A stretch of 64,000 bases of DNA, taken from an uncultured Bacteroidales bacterium (lineage in GTDB: Bacteria > Bacteroidota > Bacteroidia > Bacteroidales > UBA932). Under the pieces are notes generated by a model. It ran no database searches. It was not told the origin of the DNA and was given only the letters and a program-made list of their open reading frames with translations. A program made the position numbers and the translations under genes. Below are positions 44,406 to 53,972 of the stretch, in pieces; position 1 is the stretch's first letter, and the number at the start of each line of letters is the position of its first letter. The stretch covers positions 1-64,000 of the forward strand of contig CAKUSP010000004.1 of NCBI GenBank assembly GCA_934680015.1, given 5' to 3'.

Positions 44406-45107
44406 ATGAAAAGATCAGGTTTATTTGTAGCCATTATAGGCGCAGCGCTTTCATTATCATCTTGTTGGAATGATAATGATGACTACATAGATGTGCGTCC
44501 AACAGGTTTGGTCACGGTTTACCCACAGGCAGATGGGGGATTTAATATGCAGCTTGATGATAGAACTATATTATATCCTACTAATCTTAAGACATCTCCG
44601 TATAAAGATAAGGTGGTCAGAGCTTTAGTTAATTTTACAGATGATTCTCAAAGACAACATGATGATATTGACGGTTCAGAGGATATCATTAAGCGCTATG
44701 TAAAGGTTAATTGGATGGATAGCATCCGTACTAAGACTCCTGTCCTTACTAGTGGTCAGGACGATGATTTAGTTTATGGAGATGATCCTATCGACATTAT
44801 TCGTGATTGGGTAACGGTCGCTGAAGATGGATTTATAACGCTCAGAGTAAGAACTACCTGGGGACCATATCATAAGCCTCATCGTCTTAATTTAGTATCT
44901 GGAACAAATCCGGAAGACCCATTTGAATTCGTTCTTCGACATGACGCGCAAGGTGATGTCGGCATGGAACTTGGCGATGCTCTTATTGCATTCAATCTAA
45001 ATGAGTTGGTTAATGCTCCATCTAGTGACGAAGTTACCATTAAACTTAATTGGAAGTCATTTAATGGTCCTAAACAACTGGAGTTTAAGCTTAGAATGCA
45101 TAAATAG
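44406..45107 (+). CDS. NigD-like lipoprotein
   Basis: 233-aa lipoprotein (lipobox LSSC, Cys20) of the NigD-like family of Bacteroidota. Core: YIDVRPTGLVTVYPQADGGF, an OB-like N-terminal part, the middle YVKVNWMDSIRTKTPVL, DWVTVAEDGFITLRVRTTWG and C-terminal strands (DEVTIKLNWKSF). The residues after the Cys (WNDNDDYID) are acidic, resembling a lipoprotein export signal for the cell surface. The next gene, an ECF sigma factor, starts 37 bp on, and a barrel-bearing anti-sigma-like gene overlaps that. The TTG at 44400 is less likely than ATG at 44406. Confidence 0.85.
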   Translation: MKRSGLFVAIIGAALSLSSCWNDNDDYIDVRPTGLVTVYPQADGGFNMQLDDRTILYPTNLKTSPYKDKVVRALVNFTDDSQRQHDDIDGSEDIIKRYVKVNWMDSIRTKTPVLTSGQDDDLVYGDDPIDIIRDWVTVAEDGFITLRVRTTWGPYHKPHRLNLVSGTNPEDPFEFVLRHDAQGDVGMELGDALIAFNLNELVNAPSSDEVTIKLNWKSFNGPKQLEFKLRMHK

Positions 45108-45144
45108 TAGGGAGATCGGCACGATTTCAGCAGGGTTGTTTTCG

Positions 45145-45705
45145 ATGGAAAAGCTCTCATCTAAGGCAGAAGAAAGACAACTTGTGGATTCTGTTAAATC
45201 TGGCGATGCAGCTGCTTTCGAGCGGTTGTATCGCTTGAATATTGGATTCCTGTCTGCTTTGTGTTTAAGATATGTAGCAGATGAAGAAGCTGCAAAAGAT
45301 GTTCTTCAAAATGCCATGTTGAAAATTTATAGCTCAATAGGTTCATTCAAATATAAGGGCGATGGCTCCCTTCGTGCATGGATGGGGAAAATAGTGCTGA
45401 ACGATTCCTTGAAATACCTTAAATCGAAAGGGAGAATGGTTTTCCAAGAAATAGATGATGATTATCCGCAGCCTACAGAAGAAAATATGGAAGAAATACC
45501 AGCGAATGTACTTTTTGACATGATAAGAAGTTTACCGGTTGGATATCGTACTGTATTTAATCTCTTTGTTATAGAAGGGAAAAGTTATAAAGACATAGCT
45601 AAATCACTAAATATAAAAGAGGGGACAGTAGCCTCTCAAATATATAAGGCAAAGGCTCTATTGTCGAATAAAATAAAGGAATATGAAAGACAAATGGTCG
45701 GATAA
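45145..45705 (+). CDS. ECF-type RNA polymerase sigma factor
   Basis: 186-aa sigma-70 family factor of the extracytoplasmic-function type. Region 2 (about 20-85: AFERLYRLNIGFLSALCLRY, AKDVLQNAMLKIYSSIGSFK, LRAWMGKIVLNDSLKYLK) and region 4 (about 125-180: LFDMIRSLPVGYRTVFNLFV, GKSYKDIAKSLNIKEGTVAS). The frame is open upstream into the NigD-like gene, but MEKLSSKAEERQLVDSV at 45145 matches family starts. Its end overlaps the next gene by 23 bp, a typical sigma/anti-sigma coupling. It resembles the ECF21 group partnered with dual-membrane anti-sigma proteins (Das/Dma); that assignment is from memory and context. Confidence 0.9.
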   Translation: MEKLSSKAEERQLVDSVKSGDAAAFERLYRLNIGFLSALCLRYVADEEAAKDVLQNAMLKIYSSIGSFKYKGDGSLRAWMGKIVLNDSLKYLKSKGRMVFQEIDDDYPQPTEENMEEIPANVLFDMIRSLPVGYRTVFNLFVIEGKSYKDIAKSLNIKEGTVASQIYKAKALLSNKIKEYERQMVG

Positions 45706-46861
45706 TATAAAAGGAAAATTAGCTAATTATGAAATAGATCCCCCCAAGGGCCTCTGGGAAAATGTAAATGCTAATCTTCCTGACAAGGTAAGAGAGCGTA
45801 AATATGTTTGGTGGCCTTGGCTAGTTTTAGGAACATTTGCCATGATGATAATTTTATCTGTTTTTCTATGGCAAACTGATCCAAAGGAAAACTACTTTTC
45901 GACAGATCGGGAAAGTATAGCCGTGGTAATTGCCCCGAAGAAAGATGATTGGAATTTGACTTGTAATCTAGATTCTCCTTTGCAATTGTACAATCTTCGG
46001 AGTAAAGTCAGTACTAACAGCATAGGGCTAGGAAAAAGCGTTAATTCGGGTGAAGTTTCCAGATTAAACGAGACAAAGGGAAGGGCACAAGAAAATATAG
46101 AGAAAATATATGATACTGAAGAAGATACTGAGGAAGTGAGATTTGAAGATTATCCTCGAATAAAAATCAAAACTCGGCAGTATGGGTTTGAAGTATATTC
46201 TTCCGTTGCAGGAGGGTATTCAAAAAGTTCCGTAAGCCGGTCTGGATTTTCATCTGGATTGGGCATGGAAAATGCCAGTTGGAGAGATGATCCTGCATTG
46301 GGTGTCGCTTTGTTTAATTATGGGAGCACTCAAAAAATAGAAATGAAGCATGATATCCCGATGAAGATAGGATTGGCATTTTCTTATGAACTTAACGATA
46401 AGTTAAGTCTATCAGCGGGTATATCTAATGTGCTTTTGCGCTCTGAGTATAAAGAGGGCACTCAACACCACTATCGAAGTGGCGAACAGAATATTCGATA
46501 TATAGGTGTGCCTATTGATGTGAAGTATGACCTTCTTACCCGTAAGTCATTTAATATATATAGTTCGGCTGGAGTGTCTTTTGATAAATGCTATAAAGCA
46601 ACGCGCACTAACGATTACATTATTGGGGATGAAAATCGACTTAAAGAGATCGATAATCTTAGTGAACGGCCTTTCCAATTCTCCGCGAGTCTAAATTTTG
46701 GGGTGGAGTATTGCTTTTATAATGGGGTATGGGCTTTCGTTCAAGGTGGTATTGGATATTATTTTAAGGATGGCTCGAGCCTTAATACAATATACAAATA
46801 CAGACCTACCAGCTTTTCTTTAGGAGCAGGTCTGAGAATTGATATGTCTTTTACCAGGTAG
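45683..46861 (+). CDS. Putative dual-membrane-spanning anti-sigma factor
   Basis: 392 aa in three parts. Residues 1-40 are a cytoplasmic segment (IDPPKGLWENVNANLP), as in anti-sigma domains. One TM follows (WWPWLVLGTFAMMIILSVFLW, about 44-64). After a charged periplasmic linker (65 to about 170), the C-terminal 215 residues are alternating strands of an outer-membrane barrel (RQYGFEVYSSVAGGYSKS, KIGLAFSYELNDKLSLSAG, FNIYSSAGVSFDKCYK, WAFVQGGIGYYFKDG, FSLGAGLRIDMSF). This is the layout of the Dma family of B. thetaiotaomicron, which spans both membranes, controls a cognate ECF21 sigma factor and affects vesicle output. The upstream sigma gene overlaps by 23 bp. Confidence 0.78.
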   Translation: MKDKWSDNIKGKLANYEIDPPKGLWENVNANLPDKVRERKYVWWPWLVLGTFAMMIILSVFLWQTDPKENYFSTDRESIAVVIAPKKDDWNLTCNLDSPLQLYNLRSKVSTNSIGLGKSVNSGEVSRLNETKGRAQENIEKIYDTEEDTEEVRFEDYPRIKIKTRQYGFEVYSSVAGGYSKSSVSRSGFSSGLGMENASWRDDPALGVALFNYGSTQKIEMKHDIPMKIGLAFSYELNDKLSLSAGISNVLLRSEYKEGTQHHYRSGEQNIRYIGVPIDVKYDLLTRKSFNIYSSAGVSFDKCYKATRTNDYIIGDENRLKEIDNLSERPFQFSASLNFGVEYCFYNGVWAFVQGGIGYYFKDGSSLNTIYKYRPTSFSLGAGLRIDMSFTR

Positions 46862-46870
46862 ATTGCCTAT

Positions 46871-48046
46871 TTAGAGCTTATTAATTAGGGCGCGATGCGA
46901 TATTAGAGCGTTGTATCTATCTAACACTTCACCCACTACGTCTTCCCAACTGCGCACTATAGTTTTCGAGGCTTGTACACCCGCTCTATGTACTCTGTCA
47001 GGATCAGCTATCAACTCTCGAAGTTTATCTTCAAAAGAGGTGAGGTTATTGTCGATTAGAAAGCCGTTTTCTCCATCTTTAAGTATAGTGGCTGCCGTAG
47101 CTCCTCTTACCATGACAGCAGGTGTGTGTAGCGCCGCAGCTTCTCTTACCACTAGTGGTGCATTATCATAAAGAGAAGGGAAGAGGAATAAATCGGCTGA
47201 TGCATAATATGTCTTAATTATTTCTCTATCAGTTATATTACCCACGAATGTAACTCTGCTGTCAAGTCCTTTTTCGCTGACTAGTTCTTTCATGGCCTCT
47301 GCGGCATAACCGGTTCCTACAAAAAACATCTTGAATTTTTGATCCTCTATGCCTGCCAATGCATCTATTATGAAGCGCACATTCTTTTCCCATATGTGCT
47401 GGCCCACGAAAAGAAAGACGAACTCATCGGGTTTTATCCCAAGTTTTTGTCTAGCATCCACAAAATACTTCTCAGGATAGTCCGCGCATAGATCACTACC
47501 ATTGTCTACAACTTCCACATGTCCTTTATATCCATATTCACGGATAACTTCTTTTACTGATTCCTGTGGCACCCATACTTGATCTGCTTTCTCGTAAAAT
47601 GATATCACATTTTTTATGACTATGTCGACCATTTTTTCTGGTAAAACCCTAGCGAAATCGTCTCGATATTTTGAGTGGAATGTCGCTACGCACGGTATGC
47701 CCATCTTTTTTGCTATTCGTTGGGCTGCTCTTCCCGATGTGAATGGGCTATGTGCATGAACTATCTTGAATTCTCTTTGTGCCAATTTGGTCAAAAAAGT
47801 AGGATCTACCTCTGCAATTCCGGTAACATAAGGGTGCCTAAAAGGTACTGGAACTGAAAAATAGTCTATGACTTCAAAATCATACTTGGAATAGTCAGCA
47901 CCAGGGACATTCGGTGTTATAACCGCTACTCCCCCTACTTTTTTTTGCATCCAATAAGCGTAATTGTACACACAAACTGAAACTCCATCCATAACAGGTG
48001 GGAAGCATTCGTTGAATAATCCGATATTCAATGTTTTCTTTTCCAT
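46871..48046 (-). CDS. Glycosyltransferase family 4
   Basis: Retaining GT-B glycosyltransferase, 391 aa. The N-lobe begins NIGLFNECFPPVMDGVSVCV with the DGVSV glycine loop, then VHAHSPFTSGRAAQRIAKKM. The C-lobe has VDNGSDL, VFLFVGQHIWEKNVRFIIDA, VTFVGNITDREIIKTYYASA, and the donor-site stretch LFLFPSLYDNAPLVVREAAA (E-x7-E type, about 288-307). It resembles diacylglycerol glucosyltransferases and PimB-like mannosyltransferases, so a glycolipid acceptor is plausible. It ends 9 bases from the convergent anti-sigma-like gene. A -7 box at 48195 implies a leader of about 140 bases. Confidence 0.88.
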   Translation of the reverse strand: MEKKTLNIGLFNECFPPVMDGVSVCVYNYAYWMQKKVGGVAVITPNVPGADYSKYDFEVIDYFSVPVPFRHPYVTGIAEVDPTFLTKLAQREFKIVHAHSPFTSGRAAQRIAKKMGIPCVATFHSKYRDDFARVLPEKMVDIVIKNVISFYEKADQVWVPQESVKEVIREYGYKGHVEVVDNGSDLCADYPEKYFVDARQKLGIKPDEFVFLFVGQHIWEKNVRFIIDALAGIEDQKFKMFFVGTGYAAEAMKELVSEKGLDSRVTFVGNITDREIIKTYYASADLFLFPSLYDNAPLVVREAAALHTPAVMVRGATAATILKDGENGFLIDNNLTSFEDKLRELIADPDRVHRAGVQASKTIVRSWEDVVGEVLDRYNALISHRALINKL

Positions 48047-48194
48047 ATCTTTTGTTTAGCGTTTTAGAAACCTTAAAAAGATAGCAGGTGTCTTTTTTTA
48101 TGTTTCTTAGTTTATAAATAGTTGCAACATTAAGCCTGCGAGATTTAAAGGCTATCATGAAGCATTTTATCTAGTACCGTTGTATAGTTCGTCG

Positions 48195-48203
48195 GCAAAT
48201 ATA
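48195..48203 (-). promoter_or_regulatory. -7 box for the GT4 gene
   Basis: TATATTTGC on the minus strand fits TAnnTTTG and lies in the 267-bp divergent gap with asd. Confidence 0.45.
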
Positions 48204-48246
48204 GTATTTTATCTCCTCATAACTTTAATTTTAAACTAATCTTTTA

Positions 48247-48254
48247 TATTTTTG
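48247..48254 (+). promoter_or_regulatory. -7 box for asd
   Basis: TATTTTTG fits TAnnTTTG. Predicted start near 48261 gives a leader of about 50 bases before the ATG at 48314. Confidence 0.45.
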
Positions 48255-48313
48255 TGGCGTTCCGTTCTTGTGGAAATGTAGAGCGAGTTTTAGTTTTAAA
48301 TAGAAAACAGGTT

Positions 48314-49342
48314 ATGAATGTAGCAATAGTTGGTGCTAGTGGGGCAGTAGGACAGGAATTTCTGCGCGTTCTTGATGAAAGGAAATTCCCAATAGATAAA
48401 TTGTATTTGTTCGGCTCGGAAAGGAGCGCAGGGAAAAAGGTCATATTTCAAGGTGAAGAATATGAAATAAAAGAACTTAAACATAATGATGATTTTAAAA
48501 ATGTAGATATAGCCTTTGTGTCCGCAGGTGGGAGCGTATCAAAGGAATTTGCTGGAGATATAACTCGATTTGGCGCTATTATGATTGATAATTCGAGTGC
48601 TTTTAGAATGGATAAGGACGTTCCGTTGGTTGTCCCAGAAGTAAATCCACATGATGCTTTAGACCGCCCTAAGGGTATAATAGCGAATCCTAATTGTTCT
48701 ACCATAATAATGGTTGTAGCCCTTAATGCCATCGAAAAGGTTTCTCATATTAAAAGGGTGCATGTGGCTACATATCAGGCAGCAAGTGGTGCCGGGGCAC
48801 AGGCTATGGTAGAACTTGTTGACCAGTGTCGCCAAAGTCTGAATGGCGAGGAGATGAAAGCAGTAAAATTTGCATATCCATTGGCCTTCAATCTAATACC
48901 ACATATCGATGTGTTTACCGACAATGGTTATACAAAGGAAGAACTGAAGATGTTCGATGAGACGCGGAAGATTATGCACAGCGATGTTCTTACCTGCGCC
49001 ACATGTGTTCGTGTTCCTGCTCTAAGGTGCCATTCCGAAAGTATATGGGTAGAAACAGAAAAGCCTATAAGTGTTCTTCAGGCAAGAGAAGCTTTTTCTC
49101 ACTCGAAGGGTCTTGTGCTTATGGACAATCCTTCTAAAAAGGAATATCCTATGCCCCTATTCCTTCAAGGCAAGGATGATGTTTATGTGGGAAGAATACG
49201 TAAGGATCTTGCTGATGAGAATGGACTTACCTTTTGGGTGGTGTCGGATCAAATTAGAAAGGGCGCTGCTCTTAATGCTATACAAATAGCCCTATGGCTT
49301 ATAGAAAATGACAAGTCATTATTTAAGATCCATAAGAAATGA
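48314..49342 (+). CDS. asd: Aspartate-semialdehyde dehydrogenase
   Basis: NADPH enzyme of the lysine/threonine/methionine/diaminopimelate route. Nucleotide-binding [19 protein letters not shown] at the start, [33 protein letters not shown], catalytic Cys in [16 protein letters not shown] (about 130), [17 protein letters not shown] and the substrate Arg/His in [17 protein letters not shown]. 342 aa. A GTG at 48254 lies in frame but [13 protein letters not shown] at 48314 is the family start and follows the -7 box. The 3' end overlaps the convergent regulator gene by 24 bp. Confidence 0.96.
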   Translation: MNVAIVGASGAVGQEFLRVLDERKFPIDKLYLFGSERSAGKKVIFQGEEYEIKELKHNDDFKNVDIAFVSAGGSVSKEFAGDITRFGAIMIDNSSAFRMDKDVPLVVPEVNPHDALDRPKGIIANPNCSTIIMVVALNAIEKVSHIKRVHVATYQAASGAGAQAMVELVDQCRQSLNGEEMKAVKFAYPLAFNLIPHIDVFTDNGYTKEELKMFDETRKIMHSDVLTCATCVRVPALRCHSESIWVETEKPISVLQAREAFSHSKGLVLMDNPSKKEYPMPLFLQGKDDVYVGRIRKDLADENGLTFWVVSDQIRKGAALNAIQIALWLIENDKSLFKIHKK

Positions 49343-52096
49343 CGATAAGGAGATGTTAGAGGGGAGCGATAATTTTTTGCGAATTCTATAACGTGCGGCT
49401 TCTACTCCTTTAAGTGATATATTCATCATGGACGCTATTTCTTTAGATGAAAGGTTCATACATAGATAAGAGCAGAATCTTAGGTCCGAACTTGTTAGCT
49501 TAGGGTATCTTGTTTTTAGGATATGAAAGAAGTTGCCATGGATGCGATCAAAATTCTGTTGAAATAACTCCCAATCCTGTTCGCTTGAAATTTGAGAATC
49601 TATGGCGGAAATCATCTTCTTGTAATATTTATCAGGGTAGGCATTTCCGATAGCGTTTTTTTGAACGCTTAATTCCTCTTTAAGGTCAAGAAGTATTTTA
49701 TTCTTATTCAGAAGACTCATGGTCGTGGAAGCTATTTCACGACTTTTCGCATTTAATTCGGCCTCTAACCTTTTGTTTTCCAGTGCTTTTTTCTGTCCAT
49801 CGATTTCCCTTTTTATATAGAAGAACACAAATAGAACTACTATAACTCCCAAAACGAAATAAAAAAGGTATGCCCATATACTTCTCCAGAAAGGAGGTTT
49901 GATATAAAAGTTAGTTTGGGTTTCATCCAAGACCTCTGCGGCATTATCCACGACTCTTACTTTTATAGTGTGATGCCCTTCATCGAGATGGCTTAAATCT
50001 ATTTCTTCGCCTGGTATTTTTTGCCAAAGTTCATCCCGTCCTAAGAGAATATATTCAAAATGCTTATTGCCAATTTCCTTAAAAGTGGGATAGGTGTAGT
50101 GAAAAACTACTAGCCTATTTGCATAATCCCATCCAAGATCCTCGTTTATGCTGATATTAGCTGCCTTAGAACCATCTATGTGAGATATTCTGACAGATTC
50201 TAATCTTAGCTTTGGCTTCCAACAATCGATATCCTGCACTGTTCTCTTGGGGATGAATGCCAATGCATTATTCAGGCTCATTATGGACCAGCCTAGTGGC
50301 CCATTACTGATTTGCTTAAGTAAATCAACAGACGTGGCGTCAAATATGCTATAGGGGATTTTTTCAATTACATTGTAGTCATAGTCTAGGTGATAGGCAT
50401 TATCTGGATTGACAATCCAATACCCTCCGTTAGCATCTTCACTGATGTCCATTATGTTTTTTATTTCCCCAATAGAAGAGTTTAAACTTTTGTAAATAAT
50501 GATAGAATCCGCAACATCATCAAATGTGTAGATAGATGAATCATTGAAAAATATGGTTCTGCCGTTAAGCCTCTTGATACCGATTTTGCCAGCGTATCCG
50601 TCAAGCGATGGATAATATTTGATATCACTAATTGATTTTAAATCAGGAGTTACTTTAAGTCGATAAAGGCCTCGATTTTGATGACTCACCCACACATATC
50701 CTGAAAAGTCGATATCAATAGAGCTGACTGGCTCGAGAAAACCCTCTAAATGGTGAGAATACTCCCATTTGCCATTATGATTTTCATAAAGACATAATTT
50801 AGTGTAGGTACCTTCGACAAGTACTTCTTTTCCATGAATAACACCTTTTGCAAGGCAACTACCGCCTGCGTTATTTGCGGATATTTTATTAGCTTCCAGT
50901 CCACTTATAATATAAGTATCAGCATTGGTTCCACAGAAAAGCTGATTATCGTAATGTTTCAGGTACAATACTGGACCTTTGACGCTTTTATCTTGCCGAA
51001 TGGATTTTAATGATAGAGTTTTACTATCCAATACGCTGGTGTAAAGTCCCTGATTAGTTCCAATATATAAAAAGGGTTCTTGATAAAAGGTGCAGTAGAT
51101 TGCGCCCACATTTGGTCTAAGCTCTCTTATATAACGTAGTCCACTATGCATGTCGACAAGTACTATCCCAGAGCCCGTTGCTAAGAATAGATCTCCTTCC
51201 TTGTTCTCACATATGTTCAAAATAGTATTTCCATCGAGTACATTGGAAGCATTTACAGTCCATAGTTTGTGCCCTGAAGAGTCTATAGCACTGCATCCAT
51301 AAAGCGTGCTCCCTAGTATGATGTCTCCTTTTGAACTTAGTATCGCTTTATTGATCTCTCCATTTTGTAGATTATCATCACAGTCTGTATGCCATTTTCT
51401 TAAAGATGTGCTATCCATAAGGTAGATACCTTCATTTTGAGTAATGACTAAGTCTTTTCCTTTTCCACGAGGCAAAACAGAAACCATCTTCCCTTTCCAT
51501 GGATGAGGAAGTTTTTCTAACGAACCATCCCTTAGATTTACTATAGAAAAACCATCTGCACTGCTAAATATTCTGTTTTCAGAGTCTATTCCTATATATT
51601 CGCTAAATATTTTAGTATCAATAGGAGTAACAGATTTGTTAATCGTGTTATATGCGAAAAAAGTGACAAAAGAGTGGAAAATGATGTCATCGCCATATTG
51701 AAAAATATTCCATATCTCATCATTTTTCATGGAATATCCATATAAGGAGTCGGATAGGGAAGTATATTCAAGAATGCCTAGATTATTTTCCGAAAAATAT
51801 CCGAATTCTTCAAATGAACCGGCGTAAATTCTATCCTTGTCACAAAATGTGGAACGAATTATACCAGAGCCTTTAATGGGCGTAATAGTCCATTTTTGTG
51901 AGTCATAGCATATAAGCCCTGTTGCATTACCAAAATACGCTTTGCCATCTTCGGCACATGATGCAGACCATATTTGATTAGATTGATGATGGTCATTTTT
52001 ATCCCATATATGCACTACTGGAGTGGATTCTTGTGCTATAGAATAGGCTGCAAAGCCGAATATGCATAATATCGTAATGGCTAATTTAACGCGCAT
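49319..52096 (-). CDS. Periplasmic sensor / LuxR-type DNA-binding one-piece regulator
   Basis: 925-aa transmembrane regulator. A signal peptide ([19 protein letters not shown]) leads into a long periplasmic sensor with beta-propeller-like repeats ([47 protein letters not shown]). A Y_Y_Y-type domain follows ([20 protein letters not shown], ending [20 protein letters not shown]), then one TM ([20 protein letters not shown], about 740-760). A coiled coil and a C-terminal LuxR-type HTH end the protein ([40 protein letters not shown]). No kinase or receiver is present, so it is not a hybrid two-component system. It faces the PUL across 275 bp and is its likely regulator. Start 52096 fits the -7 box at 52115; the TTG at 52117 does not. 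Confidence 0.85.
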   Translation of the reverse strand: MRVKLAITILCIFGFAAYSIAQESTPVVHIWDKNDHHQSNQIWSASCAEDGKAYFGNATGLICYDSQKWTITPIKGSGIIRSTFCDKDRIYAGSFEEFGYFSENNLGILEYTSLSDSLYGYSMKNDEIWNIFQYGDDIIFHSFVTFFAYNTINKSVTPIDTKIFSEYIGIDSENRIFSSADGFSIVNLRDGSLEKLPHPWKGKMVSVLPRGKGKDLVITQNEGIYLMDSTSLRKWHTDCDDNLQNGEINKAILSSKGDIILGSTLYGCSAIDSSGHKLWTVNASNVLDGNTILNICENKEGDLFLATGSGIVLVDMHSGLRYIRELRPNVGAIYCTFYQEPFLYIGTNQGLYTSVLDSKTLSLKSIRQDKSVKGPVLYLKHYDNQLFCGTNADTYIISGLEANKISANNAGGSCLAKGVIHGKEVLVEGTYTKLCLYENHNGKWEYSHHLEGFLEPVSSIDIDFSGYVWVSHQNRGLYRLKVTPDLKSISDIKYYPSLDGYAGKIGIKRLNGRTIFFNDSSIYTFDDVADSIIIYKSLNSSIGEIKNIMDISEDANGGYWIVNPDNAYHLDYDYNVIEKIPYSIFDATSVDLLKQISNGPLGWSIMSLNNALAFIPKRTVQDIDCWKPKLRLESVRISHIDGSKAANISINEDLGWDYANRLVVFHYTYPTFKEIGNKHFEYILLGRDELWQKIPGEEIDLSHLDEGHHTIKVRVVDNAAEVLDETQTNFYIKPPFWRSIWAYLFYFVLGVIVVLFVFFYIKREIDGQKKALENKRLEAELNAKSREIASTTMSLLNKNKILLDLKEELSVQKNAIGNAYPDKYYKKMISAIDSQISSEQDWELFQQNFDRIHGNFFHILKTRYPKLTSSDLRFCSYLCMNLSSKEIASMMNISLKGVEAARYRIRKKLSLPSNISLSSFLMDLK

Positions 52097-52114
52097 AATT
52101 TTATAATTTTCTAA

Positions 52115-52122
52115 CAAATATA
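52115..52122 (-). promoter_or_regulatory. -7 box for the PUL regulator gene
   Basis: TATATTTG on the minus strand, with start predicted near 52108, gives a leader of about 12 bases before ATG 52096. Confidence 0.45.
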
Positions 52123-52146
52123 ATTAAATTATTTAATAGTAGTGAA

Positions 52147-52176
52147 AAAATAGGGTCTAGTTATAAACCCTATTTT
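52147..52176. other. Hairpin in the regulator/PUL divergent gap
   Basis: AAAATAGGGT and ACCCTATTTT are perfect 10-bp inverted arms around a 10-base loop, upstream of both divergent transcripts. It may be an operator or an insulating terminator; there is no further evidence. Confidence 0.45.
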
Positions 52177-52209
52177 ATGGTATGGAATTTTTGTGGGGGT
52201 GCTTATTGG

Positions 52210-52239
52210 TTGCTTTTATTATATTGTTCATATATTTGC
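52210..52239 (+). promoter_or_regulatory. Promoter of the PUL
   Basis: TTG at 52210-52212 and TATATTTGC at 52231-52239 with 18 bases between them match the Bacteroidota -33/-7 layout. The predicted leader is about 125 bases. Confidence 0.5.
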
Positions 52240-52272
52240 TTCGAAAAAACCTATATATAGTAAACAAAAGTA

Positions 52273-52290
52273 CTCATTTTGAAAAATGAG
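52273..52290. promoter_or_regulatory. Palindrome in the PUL leader
   Basis: CTCATTTT-GA-AAAATGAG is an 18-bp near-perfect palindrome located about 35 bases after the predicted -7 box. It is a candidate operator for the divergent LuxR-type regulator. Confidence 0.4.
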
Positions 52291-52371
52291 CATGTCGCTA
52301 AAGCAACTGACAAAAAGAGATACTATATTTATTATAGAATGGTTCAAGATGCACTGAAATAAAATAACGCG

Positions 52372-53964
52372 ATGAAAAAGATAAAATATTTAGTTCTTTT
52401 AGTTTTACTTGTTTCTGTTTATGCTTGCAGGAATAAAGTTGAGGATTATAAAATTTATAAAAGAGTACAAGGGTTAGAGGTTACAGCCTACCCTGCACAT
52501 GTGGAGTTTTCGTGGAATTCATCTCAAGGTGAAAGTTACGATTTGTATTTAAAGTCGGGTCGAAAATTAGAATTCCTGAGTTCTATTAGTTCCTCGCCTT
52601 ATCTTGATTGGAGTATTGTTCCTGCTGGTATACCCACATCAGTAACATATTATATTATTCCTACTGGCATAAATCCTAAGTCTCTTTCGAGAGACGAATT
52701 GTCGTCTATGTCCGTTACTGTTACTGTTCCAGCGGCTACAGATGAGTTATTGCTCGATATGACTCAAAGGTATACAACACGATATTTTCATGAATTTGCA
52801 GATCATTTGACTGGCATGTCAAAAGAGAGAAGTAATTCTACAAATGGAGATCCAGTCACTATAGGTGGAACAGGCTTTGGAATAATGGCACTTATTGCAG
52901 GAATTGAACGTGGCTATTTGACGCCAGAGCAGGGATATAATGATTTCGAGAGGATATTGGACTTTTTAGAGAATGTGGAAAGGTTCCATGGAGCATGGGC
53001 GCATTGGTATGATCCGCAGACTCGCAAAGTTCACTCTTTTAGCAAATATGACGATGGCGGCGATTTGGTGGAAACGGCATTTCTCGTTGAAGGCCTTATT
53101 ACTCTAAAACAATATCTTAAATTTAAAAGACCAGATTTGTGTGTGCGGGCAGATAGGTTAGTTCGTGGGGTTGAGTGGAATTGGTACACCGGTGAGGATG
53201 GAAAGAATCTATATTGGCATTGGTCTAAAAACTATGGCTGGAAGATGAATCACCGAATCAAAGGATATGACGAAACTTTTATCACATATGTACTTGCGGC
53301 ATCTTCACAGCGTTTCGGCATTTCACGCGAGGTATATGAGAATTGTTATAAGAATTCCGATTATTATTCTAATGGTCAATCATATTATGGGTTGGTACTA
53401 CCATTAGGCATGAATTACGGTGGCCCATTGTTCTTCACTCATTATTCATGGTTAGGTCTAGATCCGCGTGGATTGACAGATGGCAAGGTGAATTATTTTG
53501 AACAGAATCGTACACATGCTTTGATCCATTATAATTATGCTATAGAGAATCCTAAAGGATACAAAGGTTTAGGAGCCAATTTTTGGGGTTTTACTTCATC
53601 AGATGATATGTTAGTGGGCTATACAAGTCACCACCCGATGACTGATGCGGAAAATGGTACAGTTTCACCTACTGCACCTATTTCCTCCATAGTCTATACT
53701 CCGGATGAGTCTCTTTCATGCTTAAGGCATTTATATTATGATATGGGAAGTGAAGTGTTCGGCCCTATGGGATTTTATGATGCGGTTAATCTTTCACTTC
53801 CTCAAGGGCAGAGGGTTGTGAAAAGCTATCTAGCTATAGATCAAGGGCCGATAGCTGTTATGATAGAAAATTATCGTTCCGGCCTTTTATGGAAACTATT
53901 TATGAGTGCGCCCGAAGTCAAAGTTGGACTTGAAAAATTAGGATTTTATTACGAATCTAAATAA
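52372..53964 (+). CDS. GH144 family glucanase lipoprotein (first copy)
   Basis: 530-aa lipoprotein (lipobox VYAC, Cys19). An Ig/fibronectin-like domain (about 25-120) precedes an (alpha/alpha)6 catalytic domain of the glucoamylase-like/GH144 family (about 125-530). Conserved stretches: DPVTIGGTGFGIMALIAGIE, FHGAWAHWYDPQTRKVHSFS, KYDDGGDLVETAFLVEGLI, LYWHWSKNYGWKMNHRIKGY, DETFITYVLAASS, THYSWLGLDPRGL and the end AIDQGPIAVMIENYRSGLLW. GH144 enzymes act on beta-1,2-glucan as endo-glucanases or as exo sophorohydrolases; which mode applies here cannot be read from sequence alone. First gene of the PUL, 8 bp before susC. Confidence 0.85.
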   Translation: MKKIKYLVLLVLLVSVYACRNKVEDYKIYKRVQGLEVTAYPAHVEFSWNSSQGESYDLYLKSGRKLEFLSSISSSPYLDWSIVPAGIPTSVTYYIIPTGINPKSLSRDELSSMSVTVTVPAATDELLLDMTQRYTTRYFHEFADHLTGMSKERSNSTNGDPVTIGGTGFGIMALIAGIERGYLTPEQGYNDFERILDFLENVERFHGAWAHWYDPQTRKVHSFSKYDDGGDLVETAFLVEGLITLKQYLKFKRPDLCVRADRLVRGVEWNWYTGEDGKNLYWHWSKNYGWKMNHRIKGYDETFITYVLAASSQRFGISREVYENCYKNSDYYSNGQSYYGLVLPLGMNYGGPLFFTHYSWLGLDPRGLTDGKVNYFEQNRTHALIHYNYAIENPKGYKGLGANFWGFTSSDDMLVGYTSHHPMTDAENGTVSPTAPISSIVYTPDESLSCLRHLYYDMGSEVFGPMGFYDAVNLSLPQGQRVVKSYLAIDQGPIAVMIENYRSGLLWKLFMSAPEVKVGLEKLGFYYESK

Positions 53965-53972
53965 TATTATTT

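Noticed and set aside
49340..49342. asd and the regulator as a read-through artefact because they overlap
   Set aside because: Both C-termini fit their families, and convergent overlaps of 24-47 bp recur in this window.
52147..52176. Hairpin called as terminator of the regulator or of asd
   Set aside because: It lies upstream of both divergent genes, so it does not follow any gene end; kept only as an unassigned inverted repeat.
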